DNA of 64,000 nucleotides from Planctomycetota bacterium (lineage in GTDB: Bacteria; Planctomycetota; UBA8742; UBA2392): contig JAOSKM010000002.1 of NCBI GenBank assembly GCA_027493625.1, positions 806,001 to 870,000 of the forward strand, in the 5' to 3' direction. Both the position numbers and the translations under genes were made by a program. A model generated the notes under the pieces. The model was not told the origin of the DNA and did no database searches. It was given only the letters and a program-made list of their open reading frames with translations. Below, one piece after another: positions 6,612-15,599 of this stretch; the stretch's first letter is position 1; each line of letters opens with the position of its first letter.

Positions 6612-7313
6612 CTACCCTTCGTTCAAGCGGCCGTAGAGCAGCAGGCCCAGCGCCGTGAACATAGCGCCGCATATCAGCAGCAGCAACACGTAGGGCTGCG
6701 CGCCGGCAAAGCCGCCGCCTCCCTGCAGCCTCTCCGTGGCGCCGGTTGCGCCCGCGAACACGGGCACGGCCACGGGCAGCAGCGCGATCGTCAGCAACGC
6801 CTCGCCGCCGCGCACGCGGCTGGTACTGGATGACAACAGCACGCCGGGCGCCAGGATTCCCAGGTCCGCCAGCGGGATGATCAGCAGCATCAGCGGCTGG
6901 TCGAAGAAGTCCAGCTTCAGCAGCGGCACGGCCACCACGATCATGATCGCCTGGGTCAGCAGCAGAAACGCCAGCGTCGAGACCAGCCGCACGAAGTACA
7001 CCACGCCCGGGTCATGCGGCAGGATCAGCAGCGCGCCGAAGAAGTCCTTGCGCCGGTCTGAGCCCGCGGCGCGGTTCAGGCCCACCACGGCCGCGAACAT
7101 GGTGCACACCCACAGCATGGCCAGCACGAAGCGGTCGTAAGTCTCGTTGCTGGTGATGCCGCGCACGCCCAGGCCCACGATCACGATGCAGAGCAGGGCG
7201 AACAGGCCCATGCTGGTGAGCAGCGACTTGGTGCGCAGTTCAACGCGCAGCTCACGGGCGAACAGGGCGCCCACCGCGCGCAGGAACGAAGGTTGGACAG
7301 GCGCGTCAGCCAT
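6612..7313 (-). CDS. ccmB: heme exporter membrane protein CcmB
   Basis: This 233-residue CcmB-type ABC transporter permease has about six membrane spans. Family features include the N-terminal ARELRVELRTKSLLTSMGLFAL, AGSDRRKDFFGALLILPHDP and the C-terminal helix LLLLICGAMFTALGLLLYGRL. CcmB works with the ATPase CcmA and with CcmC to release heme-loaded CcmE. No ccmA is seen upstream; a diverging MBL-fold gene occupies that side. Confidence 0.93.
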   Translation of the reverse strand: MADAPVQPSFLRAVGALFARELRVELRTKSLLTSMGLFALLCIVIVGLGVRGITSNETYDRFVLAMLWVCTMFAAVVGLNRAAGSDRRKDFFGALLILPHDPGVVYFVRLVSTLAFLLLTQAIMIVVAVPLLKLDFFDQPLMLLIIPLADLGILAPGVLLSSSTSRVRGGEALLTIALLPVAVPVFAGATGATERLQGGGGFAGAQPYVLLLLICGAMFTALGLLLYGRLNEG

Positions 7314-7404
7314 CAGACGCGAAGCCTAAGCGGGCACGCCCGCCGAGTACAGGGCCAGCCTCCTGAACCCGCGGCGCTCGCTTACGCTCAGCGCCCGCAG
7401 TCGC

Positions 7405-7419
7405 TACCCTTTCAGCATG
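7405..7419 (+). promoter_or_regulatory. possible leaderless -10 element of the MBL-fold gene
   Basis: TACCCT (7405-7410) ends 6 nt before ATG 7417, the same spacing as the TATACT boxes before the two antitoxin genes. No ribosome-binding site is seen. TACCCT is a weak -10 match. Confidence 0.3.
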
Positions 7420-8259
7420 CGCGTCGAGATGGAATTCCTGGGCAGCGGCACCAGCAGCGGCATCCCGACCATCGGCTGCGACTGCTGGGTGTGCAACTCA
7501 TCAAACCCGCGCAACAAGCGGCTGCGCAGCAGCGTGCTGTTCCGTGTCGGCGCTGAAGACGAAGTCCGGCTGCTGGTGGACGCCACGCCCGACATCCGCA
7601 TCCAGGCGCTGCGCGCCGGCCTTGCCTCCGTGCACGGCGTGCTGATCACACACACGCACGCCGACCACTGCCACGGGCTGGATGACCTGCGCGGCCTGTA
7701 CTGGGGCGGCGGGCGCGTGCCGATACCGCTGTGGTCCTACCCCGAGTCGCTGGCCCAGTTGCGCCGCAGCTTCGCGTACATCTTTGACGCCGACTACGAG
7801 TACAAGGGCATCGTCAGGCTTGAGCCGCATGTCTTCGAGCACCAGCCCTTCCAGGCCGCGGGCGTGAACGTGCAGCCAATCCCGGTGGTGCACGGGAACA
7901 TGCGGGTCGCGGGCTTCCGCATCGGCGAGTGCGCTTACATCACCGACACCAACGAGGTGCCCGATACCAGCATCGAGCTGCTCAAGGGCGTGCGCCTGCT
8001 GATTCTTGACGCCCTGCGCCGCGCCCCGCACCCCACCCACATGAGCCTGCCCAAGGCGCTGGAGACGGCCGAGAAGATCTGCGTCGAGCGGGTGTTCTTC
8101 ACCCACATCAACCACGACCTCGAGCACGAAAGCATCAACAGGGAACTGCCCGACTGGGCCAGGCTCGGCTACGACGGCCTGAAAGTAGCCATTGAGGAAG
8201 ACGGCCGTATCACGGTAACGGAGCCCGGGCCGGGCGGCCCGCCGCCGGTCGCGTTCTGA
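7417..8259 (+). CDS. MBL-fold metallo-hydrolase, PhnP / RNase Z-like
   Basis: The 280-residue product starts with MEFLGSGTSSGIPTIGCDC, the PhnP-type entry strand. It carries the metal-binding HTHADHCHGLDD near residues 78-89, then a later histidine (PVVHGNM) and aspartate (YITDTN), and a final FTHINHDLEHE. These are the residues expected for a di-metal phosphodiesterase. PhnP acts on cyclic phosphodiesters, but homologues outside phn operons are common and no phn gene is present, so the substrate is unknown. Confidence 0.88.
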   Translation: MRVEMEFLGSGTSSGIPTIGCDCWVCNSSNPRNKRLRSSVLFRVGAEDEVRLLVDATPDIRIQALRAGLASVHGVLITHTHADHCHGLDDLRGLYWGGGRVPIPLWSYPESLAQLRRSFAYIFDADYEYKGIVRLEPHVFEHQPFQAAGVNVQPIPVVHGNMRVAGFRIGECAYITDTNEVPDTSIELLKGVRLLILDALRRAPHPTHMSLPKALETAEKICVERVFFTHINHDLEHESINRELPDWARLGYDGLKVAIEEDGRITVTEPGPGGPPPVAF

Positions 8260-8263
8260 GCCG

Positions 8264-9770
8264 CTACTTGTCGGGTTCGCCGTCGGGCTCGGCGGGCGGA
8301 TCGGCTTCGTAGCCGTCCTTGTAGAACTTCTGGAACACCTCTGTACCCGCGTGGTCGTACTCGCGGTACCAGCCCTCCAGCCAGTTGCCCTTGAAGCTGC
8401 CCCTGGCCCGGACGCGGCCGCCCTTGTAGTACCAGGTCCAGTCGCCTTCGCGCTGCTTGCCCTTGAAGGCGGCCTGCAGGCGCCTGGAGCCGTCGTCGTA
8501 CCAGTGCTCCCAGCGTCCTTCACGCCTGCCTGCCACATAGGTTCCGTGGCTTTCCAGTGAACCGTTGCGGTGCCATGTACTCCAGGCTCCTTCCTGCTGG
8601 CCGTGCACGTATTCCCCCTGGGCGGCCTTTTTCGCCGTTGTCGTGCCAGAGCGCCCAGGGGCCGTGCTGCAGGTTTTCTTCGTACTTTCCCTCGGCGGCC
8701 TTCTTGCCACTGGGGTGGAAGCGCACCCAGTCGCCGTGCAGCTCGTTGCGGTTGAAGCTGCACTCGAGGGCCTTCTCGCCGTTTTCGTGCCAGCTGACCC
8801 AGGGGCCGGAGCGCAGCCCGTCAACCATTGCGCCCTCGGTGAGTTTCTTGCCGTTGTCATGCCAGAAGGTCCAGGCGCCGGTCTGCACGCCGGCGGCGTA
8901 CTGGCCTTCGCTCTTCTTTGCCGTGTTTTCGTGCCAGAAGGTCCAGGCGCCGGCGCGCTGGCCTTTGTCGTAGGCGCCGGCGGACTGCCTGGCGCCGATC
9001 TCATGGTAGAATGTCCAGTTGCCGTGGCGCAGGTCCTCGAAGGCCTCGCCCTCCGACTTCAGGTTGCCGTTCTCGAACCACTGGCGCCAGGCGCCGGTGC
9101 GGTCCGGGCCCTTGTAGTCGTGGTGCTCGGACGGCTTGCCGTTGGCGTGCCAGCCATCCCACTTGCCGGTCTTGACGTCGGCGGCGAAGCGGCCCGAGCT
9201 GCGCAGCTGGCCGTTCTCGTGCCAGGTTTCCCACTTGCCCTCGCGCTTGCCGGCCTTCCAGGCGCCCTGGGCCTGGCGCTGGCCGTTTTCATGCCATGAG
9301 GCATCGCGCCCGTCAGGCGTGCCGAGGTTGTAGGCCAGTTCGCGCTTCTTCTTGCCGTTGGGCCACCACCAGGTCCACTTCTCGTGCTGTTTGCCGTCGG
9401 CGTATTTTCCCTGGCTGGCCTTCTTGCCGGTGGGGTGCCAGGTGGTCCACTCGTTCCATTGCACGCCGGCCTGGTAGAAACCGGACTGCGAAACCTGTCC
9501 GTTCTCATGGAACCAGTCCCAGCGCTTGTTGCGCTTGCCGGCCTCGAACTCACCTGCTGCTTTCTTTCTGCCGTTTTCCCAGAACTCGGTGTATTCGCCC
9601 CAGCGCGTCTCGACGCCCTTGTCGTCAACCTGCACGGAGTACTTTTCGCGCAACTTGCCCGACTCGTAGGTGGTGGTGCGCCACTGCACCTCGATTTTGG
9701 GCTTGGCGAGCAGGGCGGGCGCAAGCAGCAGCAGTGCCGCAAGCAGCGGGACGCGAACGGTCATGGTCAT
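8264..9770 (-). pseudogene. secreted MORN / YwqK-type repeat protein, frameshifted
   Basis: Read from 9770, a signal peptide (VPLLAALLLLAPALLA) is followed by about 20 repeats of the form W-x-x-W-H-x-N-G-x-x-x-x-x-G-x-Y-x-x-G-x-x-x-G. This is the toxin_YwqK/MORN_2 pattern. The frame breaks at the A5 run read from 8628-8632. Dropping one A continues the repeat in register (EGAWSTWHRNGSLESHG and so on) to the TAG at 8264, for about 500 residues in all. Related proteins are thought to act at the cell surface; no specific role is shown. It converges on the MBL gene with a 4-bp gap. Confidence 0.75.
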
Positions 9771-10189
9771 CCTTTCGCGGAGGGGCGCAGGGGCATGTTA
9801 GCGCGAAGCGTGGCGGTTTTGGATTTTAGATTTTCGAATAAATTGCCGGGCCGGGCCCGTTCCGGAACGGATGCAAAGTCCGGAATCGACAATCCAAAAT
9901 GGAAGGACGGGTCCCCACGAACCCGTCCTTGACCAACCCCCAAGATTGGTTGCCGGGAGGAGTCTCCCCCTCCCGGCTTCGCTCGCGGACCTCAATGCCC
10001 ACGCTGTGCGCTGTCTGGTGCCTCTATGACTTAACGAACAACTGGTCAGTTAACTTCCGCGTTAACCGCCATCTATACTCTACGAGATGAAAGATGTGCG
10101 TCAAGGCCAATTTCAGCCATGGTGTACGATTTGGGCCGTCACTCTCACCGCATACGGCGCGAATGCCCGGGCCTCGTTACACTGTCTCG
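9771..10189. other. intergenic region with heptads and three short hairpins
   Basis: GGATTTT-type heptads lie at 9813-9840, with inverse words at 9883-9900. Three consecutive hairpins follow: AAGGACGGGT/ACCCGTCCTT at 9902-9928, CCAA/TTGG just after it, and GCCGGGAGG/CCTCCCGGC ending near 9979. TTAACT (10050-10055) and TATACT (10074-10079) with an 18-nt spacer form a plausible promoter. No convincing gene is present. Confidence 0.55.
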
Positions 10190-10192
10190 ATG
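10178..10192 (+). promoter_or_regulatory. possible leaderless -10 element of the NYN gene
   Basis: TACACT (10178-10183) ends 6 nt before ATG 10190, the codon that begins the conserved MYVVDGYN. The spacing equals that at the two antitoxin genes. Confidence 0.35.
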
Positions 10193-10704
10193 TATGTCGT
10201 GGATGGCTACAACCTTCTGCACGCCCTAAAAAGGCCGAGCCCGGCCTGCCCGCCGATTTCGCCTTGGCGCGGCGCAAACTGGTTGAGTTGCTGTCGCACC
10301 TGTGCAAGCGCGAAGGCGCCAGGGCCCGCGTGTTCTTTGACGGCACCCCGGGCGAAATCGGCGCCGGCGAGCTCGCCTACCCCCACGTCAGGGTCACCTT
10401 CTGCGGCCCCGTGCGTGAAGCCGCCGACGAGGCCGTGCGCGACTTCGTGGAGAACGCCGGCAACCCACGCAACCTGCTGGTGGTCAGCAGCGACCAGGCC
10501 GTGGTGAAGGCTTGCCGCTTGAGCGGCGCCAAGGTGCTTTCCAGCCAGGCCATGGCGGACCGGCTGTCGGACCTGGTGCCGCAAGCCGGGGCGCCGAAGC
10601 GGCCGGAGAAACCCAGCCGCGGCGTGATCGGCAAGCTCGAGCGCGAGATGCTGGACGAAATCGGCGACCTGGAAGACTTCGAGCGCCGGATCACGGGAGA
10701 ATAG
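10190..10704 (+). pseudogene. NYN-domain (YacP-like) putative RNase, frameshifted
   Basis: The conserved start MYVVDGYNLLHAL is read from ATG 10190. The frame is lost at the A5 run 10228-10232 and resumes one frame over as AEPGLPADFALARRKLVEL. The rest contains the PIN/NYN core acidic residues (VFFDGTPGE, VVSSDQAVVKACR) and ends at 10704. One more A restores a protein of about 171 residues. YacP-like NYN proteins are thought to process structured RNA. The frame of the second part is also open from ATG 10087, but that start yields no NYN N terminus. Confidence 0.7.
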
Positions 10705-10792
10705 AGCCCCGGCCGAAAGGCCGGGGAATCGGCGCAGCCGATGATCCGATTCGCCGCTGCGCGGCGTCCCCGGCGTTTCCGCCGGGGCTCTA
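10702..10792. repeat. palindrome joining two convergent stop codons
   Basis: AGAGCCCCGGC at the left and GCCGGGGCTCT at the right end the element. Inside are CCGGCCGAAAGGCCGG, an ATCGG/CCGAT hairpin, and CCCCGGCGTTTCCGCCGGGG. Its two TAG/CTA ends supply the stop codons of the NYN gene (+) and the ABC permease gene (-). It may also act as a bidirectional terminator. Confidence 0.65.
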
Positions 10793-11933
10793 GTAATCGT
10801 TGATGCGGAAGCGGTTGTACGAGGTGCCGAGGCAGATGATCAGCCAGATCGTGCCAACGACCACGTGCTTCCAGGGGAACACGTAAACGCTCAGCACGGC
10901 AGCCTCGGCCGACTCGCGCAGCCACACGAAGCTGGGGAAGATCAGCTTGGTGACCTCGGCCATGGTCTGGATGGCGGGCACGTCGGCCAGGAAGGGTGTG
11001 CCGCCCAGGTCGCCCAGGTAGCCGATCGCGGAGTCGACCACCACGTAATAGACCAGGCCCAGGATGGCGGACATCAGCGTGCTGCGCGTCCACAACCCCA
11101 CCCAGGCGATGATCGAGAACAGCAGCGCCGCGCTGAACAGCGTCATGGGCAGGGCGCCGAAGAACTTCCAGTGCCAGACGCCGGTGCGCAGGCCCATGCC
11201 AACGAAGATCAGCACGTACGCGACCAGCAGGATCAGCGAGTACAGCAGCAGCCCGCCCACGTACTTGCCGAAGTAGATGTGCCAGCGGCGGATCGGCTTG
11301 CTCAGCACCAGGTCGATGCTGCCGGCCTCGATCATGTTGGGAATGTAGCCCGCGCAGACGAACAGGTAGGACGATCAGGCTGACCATGAACAGGAACTGG
11401 GCGGTGCTGGACAGCCAGAACTCCACGCCCTTCTGCAGCTTGTCGATGTTGGCCGTGCGCTGGACGGTGAGGCGGTCCACCTCTTCGCGCACGTACTGGC
11501 GGGTTTGGAACAGGTCGCGACTGCGGCGGTCGCGTTCCTGCTCGAGTTCGCGGCGCTGCTCGATCAGCGCCGGCAGTTCGGGATTTTCAGGGTCGCGCGC
11601 CTGCAGCGCCTTGACCTGGTAGTCGAGCTCGCCGAAGTGGTCCAGCAGCTTGTTCAGCTCATCACTGCGCTTGGCGATTTCGTCATCGTAGCGCATCTCC
11701 TGGCGCAGGGCGTCGGCGTACAGGCCCTGCCAGCCGGATTCCATGCCGGACTGGGCGGTCTCTTTCTGGAAGATGGTGCCCAGGAACCGGCTGCCGTCGG
11801 GGGCAGTGCGCACACTGGGGAAGATGATCGCGAACGGCACGTACAGGCCGATGGCGCCGATCAGCAGCAGCATCACCCACTGGTGTTTGCTCTGGCGCCA
11901 GGTGTCGTGGACGATGGCCAGGAAGGCGCTCAT
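10790..11933 (-). pseudogene. ABC-2 type transporter permease, frameshifted
   Basis: The N-terminal part reads MSAFLAIVHDTWRQSKHQW with a first membrane helix. A long coiled-coil periplasmic loop rich in E and R follows, then the second helix FLFMVSLIVL. The frame slips by one base near 11363-11373, and the other frame continues GYIPNMIEAGSIDLVLSKPI with the remaining helices. IDLVLSKPIRR is typical of ABC-2 permeases. It overlaps the ATPase gene by 4 nt. Removing one base gives a protein of about 380 residues. Confidence 0.75.
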
Positions 11934-12865
11934 TGCTGGCCCCCCACGCCACGGTGTTCGCCGTCGTCCATGATGTGCAGGAAGGCTTCTTCCAGGCTGG
12001 CGTGGTAGTGCTCTACCTCGTAGACCTTCACGCCCGCTTCGCGCAGGGTGTCGAGCAGCGCCGGGATCTCCTCGCGGTCGCCCACGCTGATGCTGAAGCC
12101 GCCCTCGATCGGCGTCGCGCCCTCAAGCACCGGCATCCTGTCAGTGCGCAGACGCAGCTGCATGCGCCCGTCGCGCATCGACATTTCCTCGGTGATCTGC
12201 TTCACCGGCCCGCTGCGCAGCATGCGCCCGCGGTACATGATTCCGACGTCGTCGCACACGGCCTCGACCTCGGCCAGCAGGTGCGAGTTCAGGAAGATCG
12301 TCACGCCTTCGCGGGCCAGGCCCTTGATCACGTCGCGGATTTCGTGGCGGCCCTGGGGGTCCACGCCGTCCGTGGGCTCGTCCAGGATGATCAGCCGCGG
12401 CTCGCCCAGCATGGCCTGCGCCAGGCCGATACGCTGCTTCATGCCCTTGCTGTACTTGGTGACCTTTTTGTCGGCCCAGTCGCTCATGCCGACGATTTTC
12501 AGGGTGCGCTCGACTTCCTCTTTAAGCCGCGCGCCGTTCAGGCCCATCAGGCGACCAAAGTACTCGCACACCCCCCGCCCGGTCAGGTAGCGGGGAAAGG
12601 CCGTGCCCTCGGGCAGATAGCCGACCTGCTTGCGCGCGGCCGGGTCACGGCTGCTGACGCCCAGGATGCGCGCGCGCCCGGTGGTGGGCTTGCAGATGTT
12701 GAGGACAGTTTTAACGAAGGTGGACTTGCCGGCGCCGTTGCTGCCCAGCAGGCCGAAAACCTTGCCGGGCGCGACCTTGAGGTCAAGGGGTTCAAGGGCC
12801 CGCACGCGCCCGCGCCAGCTTTTGTAAACCTTGGAAAGGCCCTCAGTTTCCAGCGCAAATTCCAT
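11930..12865 (-). CDS. ABC transporter ATP-binding protein (ABC-2 exporter)
   Basis: This 311-residue ATPase has Walker A GLLGSNGAGKST, signature YSKGMKQRIGLAQ, Walker B RLIILDEPTDGVD and the switch LNSHLL. A C-terminal extension of about 100 residues is typical of the CcmA/NatA group. I placed the start at 12865 (MEFALETEGLSKVY) because upstream codons encode a non-conserved arginine-rich stretch. It forms an operon with the permease gene. Cargo is unknown. Confidence 0.9.
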   Translation of the reverse strand: MEFALETEGLSKVYKSWRGRVRALEPLDLKVAPGKVFGLLGSNGAGKSTFVKTVLNICKPTTGRARILGVSSRDPAARKQVGYLPEGTAFPRYLTGRGVCEYFGRLMGLNGARLKEEVERTLKIVGMSDWADKKVTKYSKGMKQRIGLAQAMLGEPRLIILDEPTDGVDPQGRHEIRDVIKGLAREGVTIFLNSHLLAEVEAVCDDVGIMYRGRMLRSGPVKQITEEMSMRDGRMQLRLRTDRMPVLEGATPIEGGFSISVGDREEIPALLDTLREAGVKVYEVEHYHASLEEAFLHIMDDGEHRGVGGQQ

Positions 12866-12978
12866 AGGCTCATATTGAAACGAAAAACCGCACCGGCTTC
12901 CAGCGCAAGGCTGCTCCCGTGAGCGGCTTGGCCGAGGAATGCCTGCTTCTTTCAAGTCTGGCCGCTCCGGGGCGCCCC

Positions 12979-13599
12979 TCAGCTGTCCGTGGCGCGCCAG
13001 CAGTACCACGCACCCACTGTCCTGTAGGGCCGCCAGCGTTCGGCGTGCTCGGCCAACTCGTCGGGTGTCGGCAGTTCCGGCAGCTTGTGGGCGATCGCGA
13101 AGCCTTTGCGCACGCCCAGGTCGTGCACCGGAAGCACGTCCGGGCGCCCGAGGTCGAAGATCAGCAGCATCTCAACCGTCCAGCGTCCCACGCCGTGCAC
13201 GGCCGTGAGGCGCTCGATGATCTCGGCATCGTCCATCCGCCGCAGCCGGGCAAAGCCCGGCACCTCGCCGGCCACGGCGCGCGCGGCCAGGTCGCGCAGG
13301 GCCTTCATCTTGCCCGCGGAGACGCCGGCGCCGCGGATCTGCGCGTCTTTCAGGTTCAGCAGCCGCTGCGCCGTGACCGAGCCCTCGAAGCGCTCCAGCA
13401 GCCGGCCGTGGATGGTTGCGGCGGCCTTGCCGCTGAGCTGCTGGTAGATGATGGCGCGCATCAGGGCATGGAAGGGGCTGCGCCGGGGGCGCGGCTCGAG
13501 GCGCAGTCCGGGGCGGGCGCGGATCACGGCGCCGATGCGCCTGTCGCGCCGTGAAACGTGCGCGGCCGCCGCGTCCCAGTCGAATTCCAGTTTTCCCAT
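12979..13599 (-). CDS. DNA-3-methyladenine glycosylase II-like (HhH-GPD)
   Basis: This 206-residue protein carries the HhH-GPD fold. The hairpin-helix-hairpin is LTAVHGVGRWTVEMLLIF, followed by the catalytic aspartate in VLPVHDLGVRKGF. The N-terminal FHALMRAIIYQQLS is the usual first repair-domain helix. These enzymes excise alkylated bases such as 3-methyladenine. It lacks the N-terminal TBP-like domain of E. coli AlkA, so it is closer to the MAG/short form. Confidence 0.9.
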   Translation of the reverse strand: MGKLEFDWDAAAAHVSRRDRRIGAVIRARPGLRLEPRPRRSPFHALMRAIIYQQLSGKAAATIHGRLLERFEGSVTAQRLLNLKDAQIRGAGVSAGKMKALRDLAARAVAGEVPGFARLRRMDDAEIIERLTAVHGVGRWTVEMLLIFDLGRPDVLPVHDLGVRKGFAIAHKLPELPTPDELAEHAERWRPYRTVGAWYCWRATDS

Positions 13600-13640
13600 G
13601 GTTCGCCTTTCCCGGGGTGGGCTAGCGCGTTCCGCTAACG

Positions 13641-13676
13641 CATACTGCGATGCATGTGCGGATAGAGGAAGTCATG
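13641..13676 (+). promoter_or_regulatory. -10 box and ribosome site deciding the oxidase-like gene start
   Basis: CATACT (13641-13646) is a plausible -10 box. GAGGAAG just before ATG 13674 is a good Shine-Dalgarno sequence, so I use ATG 13674 rather than the upstream ATG 13650, which lies only 3 nt after the -10 box. Confidence 0.45.
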
Positions 13677-15101
13677 GCCCCCGATCCCTCCGAAGCCCTG
13701 CCTGAAACCCCCTCGCGCGCGCTTGCGATGGGCGACGCGGCGCGCTGGTTTGCGCTGGCGATCAGCTCGATTGCCGTGGCGGGCACGCTGGCGATCGTGC
13801 TGGTGATCGGGCGCCTGCCCGGCATCTCCGAGATCGTGATCACCGACATCGACTTCGCCAAGCGCAGCCTGGTGGTGCACGTCAACCTGGCGCTGGCGGT
13901 GTGGTTCTTCTCGTTCCTGGCGGGGCTGTTCTGCCTGCTGCCCGGCACCAGGCCGGCACGGTTAACGCCCCTGGCCTGGGGGCTGGCGGTGCTGGGGACG
14001 CTGCTGTTCTGCTCGACCATCTTCATGCCCTCGGCCACGCCGATCCTGTGCAACTACGTGCCGGCCCTGAACCATCCGGTCTTCCTGCTGGGTATAGGAC
14101 TGTTCGGCGCCGGCGTGGCGCTGAACTTTATCGATTCGCGCATGCTGCCTAACCACGAGGCCTCGCCGCTGGTGCCCGTAGAGGCACGCTTCGGCCTGCG
14201 CGGCGCGGCGCTGATCTACCTGTGCGCGATGATGACCTTCCTTGGGGCTTACTTCACCACGCCCCAGTCGCTGCTCAATCCCGACGTGACCCCGACCGCG
14301 GCGGTCTACCACTCGCGCGTCACGGCTTACTACGAGCAGCTGTTCTGGGGCGGAGGCCACGTGCTGCAGATCGCCAACGAAACCGCCATGGTAGCGGCCT
14401 GGCTGATCCTGCTCTCCCGCGTGCTGAAACGCCCGGCCGTGCCGCCCAAGGTTGCGGCGGTGCTGTTCCTGGTGCTGATGATCCCCACCGGCTTCGGCCC
14501 GTGGCTGACGTTCGGCGACGTGCCGGACGCCTTCACCTGGTTCACGCGCATGATGCAGTGGGGCATCTTCCCGGCCGTCAGCGTGTTCATGCTCTGGAGC
14601 GTTGCCAGCGTGTTCAAGGCGCGCCCGGGGCTTGAACGCGGGGCGCTGAAGTCGCCGGCCTTCACGGGCTTCGTGACCAGCGCGATCATGACCGTGATCG
14701 GCTACCTGCTGGGCGCCAGTATCCGCGGCTCGGACACGCTGATTCCCGCCCACTATCACGTCGCCATCGGCGCTGTTTCAGCGGCGTTCATGGCGCTGAT
14801 GCTGACGCTGCTGCCGGAATTCAAGCGGCCCCTGAGTTCCGCGCGCATGAAGGCACTGGCTGTGTGGCAGCCCGTGCTGTTCGGCGTGGGCCAGACCATC
14901 TTCGCGGCGGGCCTCGCCGTGGCGGGCGCCCAGCGCAAGGTGTACGGCAAAGAGCAGGTGGTGGACACCACCACGCGCTACCTGGGACTGAGCGTGATGG
15001 GCGTGGGCGGCGCCATCGCATTGATCGGCGGCATCCTGTTCATGGTGATCGTGGTTGCGGCCCTGCTGACCGCGCGGAAACGCAGGCTGCAGGGCTCCTA
15101 G
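13674..15101 (+). CDS. heme-copper oxidase subunit I-like membrane protein lacking the CuB HH pair
   Basis: The product has about 475 residues and roughly twelve membrane helices. Heme-ligand-like histidines are visible in the second helix (VVHVNLALAVWFFS) and in IPAHYHVAIGAVSAAF, where two histidines match the HFHYVL motif of oxidases. The first CuB position is present (FWGGGHVLQI). Where oxidases have HH in the next helix, this protein reads TGFGPWLTFG. It sits 9 nt before a cytochrome c lipoprotein gene. It is probably a divergent redox or NO-related member, not a standard oxidase. Confidence 0.75.
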   Translation: MAPDPSEALPETPSRALAMGDAARWFALAISSIAVAGTLAIVLVIGRLPGISEIVITDIDFAKRSLVVHVNLALAVWFFSFLAGLFCLLPGTRPARLTPLAWGLAVLGTLLFCSTIFMPSATPILCNYVPALNHPVFLLGIGLFGAGVALNFIDSRMLPNHEASPLVPVEARFGLRGAALIYLCAMMTFLGAYFTTPQSLLNPDVTPTAAVYHSRVTAYYEQLFWGGGHVLQIANETAMVAAWLILLSRVLKRPAVPPKVAAVLFLVLMIPTGFGPWLTFGDVPDAFTWFTRMMQWGIFPAVSVFMLWSVASVFKARPGLERGALKSPAFTGFVTSAIMTVIGYLLGASIRGSDTLIPAHYHVAIGAVSAAFMALMLTLLPEFKRPLSSARMKALAVWQPVLFGVGQTIFAAGLAVAGAQRKVYGKEQVVDTTTRYLGLSVMGVGGAIALIGGILFMVIVVAALLTARKRRLQGS

Positions 15102-15110
15102 GAGGCGGCA

Positions 15111-15599
15111 ATGGGACGCGGCTTGCTGATGCTCGGTTTCGTGGCACTGCTGCCCGGCTGCGGCGGCGCAAACGCGCCGGCGCCCGAACCCGCCGGTAAC
15201 GCGCCCGGCACTCCCGTCAGCAGGGACGGCGTTGAACGCAAGCCCGTGCCGGCCGAGTTCGCCGCCAAGCAGCCGCCCCGGCCGCTGACAGACACCGCGC
15301 TGATCGCCCAGGGTAAAGAGCTCTATCACGATGCCGCGCGCGCCAACTGCACGCTCTGCCACGGCGACGCCGGCAAGGGCGACGGCTTCCTGGCCAAGAA
15401 TTACGAGGACCCGGCCGTGCCCGACCTCACCAGCGTTGCGATGCACGAATCCATCAGCGACCAGTACATCTACTGGCGGCTGGCCAGACCCTTCGAGAGC
15501 AAGGTGAAGGACTACTCCAGCATGAACGGCTTCCCCACCGGCAGCGAGGAAGAACTTTGGGCGCTGGTGGCCTACGTGCGCTCGCTGAAGGAAAAGTAA
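15111..15599 (+). CDS. monoheme cytochrome c lipoprotein
   Basis: The 162-residue product has a lipoprotein signal (MGRGLLMLGFVALLPGCGG), a proline-rich linker and one heme site CTLCH (near residues 80-84). A distal methionine candidate lies in YSSMNGFPTGSEEELWALVAY. The gene is immediately downstream of the oxidase-like gene, and its stop overlaps the next start, so all three are probably co-transcribed. It likely delivers electrons to or from the membrane protein. The small upstream spacer carries an AGGAGG ribosome site. Confidence 0.9.
   Translation: MGRGLLMLGFVALLPGCGGANAPAPEPAGNAPGTPVSRDGVERKPVPAEFAAKQPPRPLTDTALIAQGKELYHDAARANCTLCHGDAGKGDGFLAKNYEDPAVPDLTSVAMHESISDQYIYWRLARPFESKVKDYSSMNGFPTGSEEELWALVAYVRSLKEK

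Noticed and set aside
10087..10704. NYN gene starting at ATG 10087
   Set aside because: That frame gives a long non-conserved N terminus. The conserved MYVVDGYN start is in the other frame at 10190.
12866..13009. Upstream extension of the ABC ATPase gene
   Set aside because: The residues are not conserved, and the normal N terminus of the family begins at 12865.
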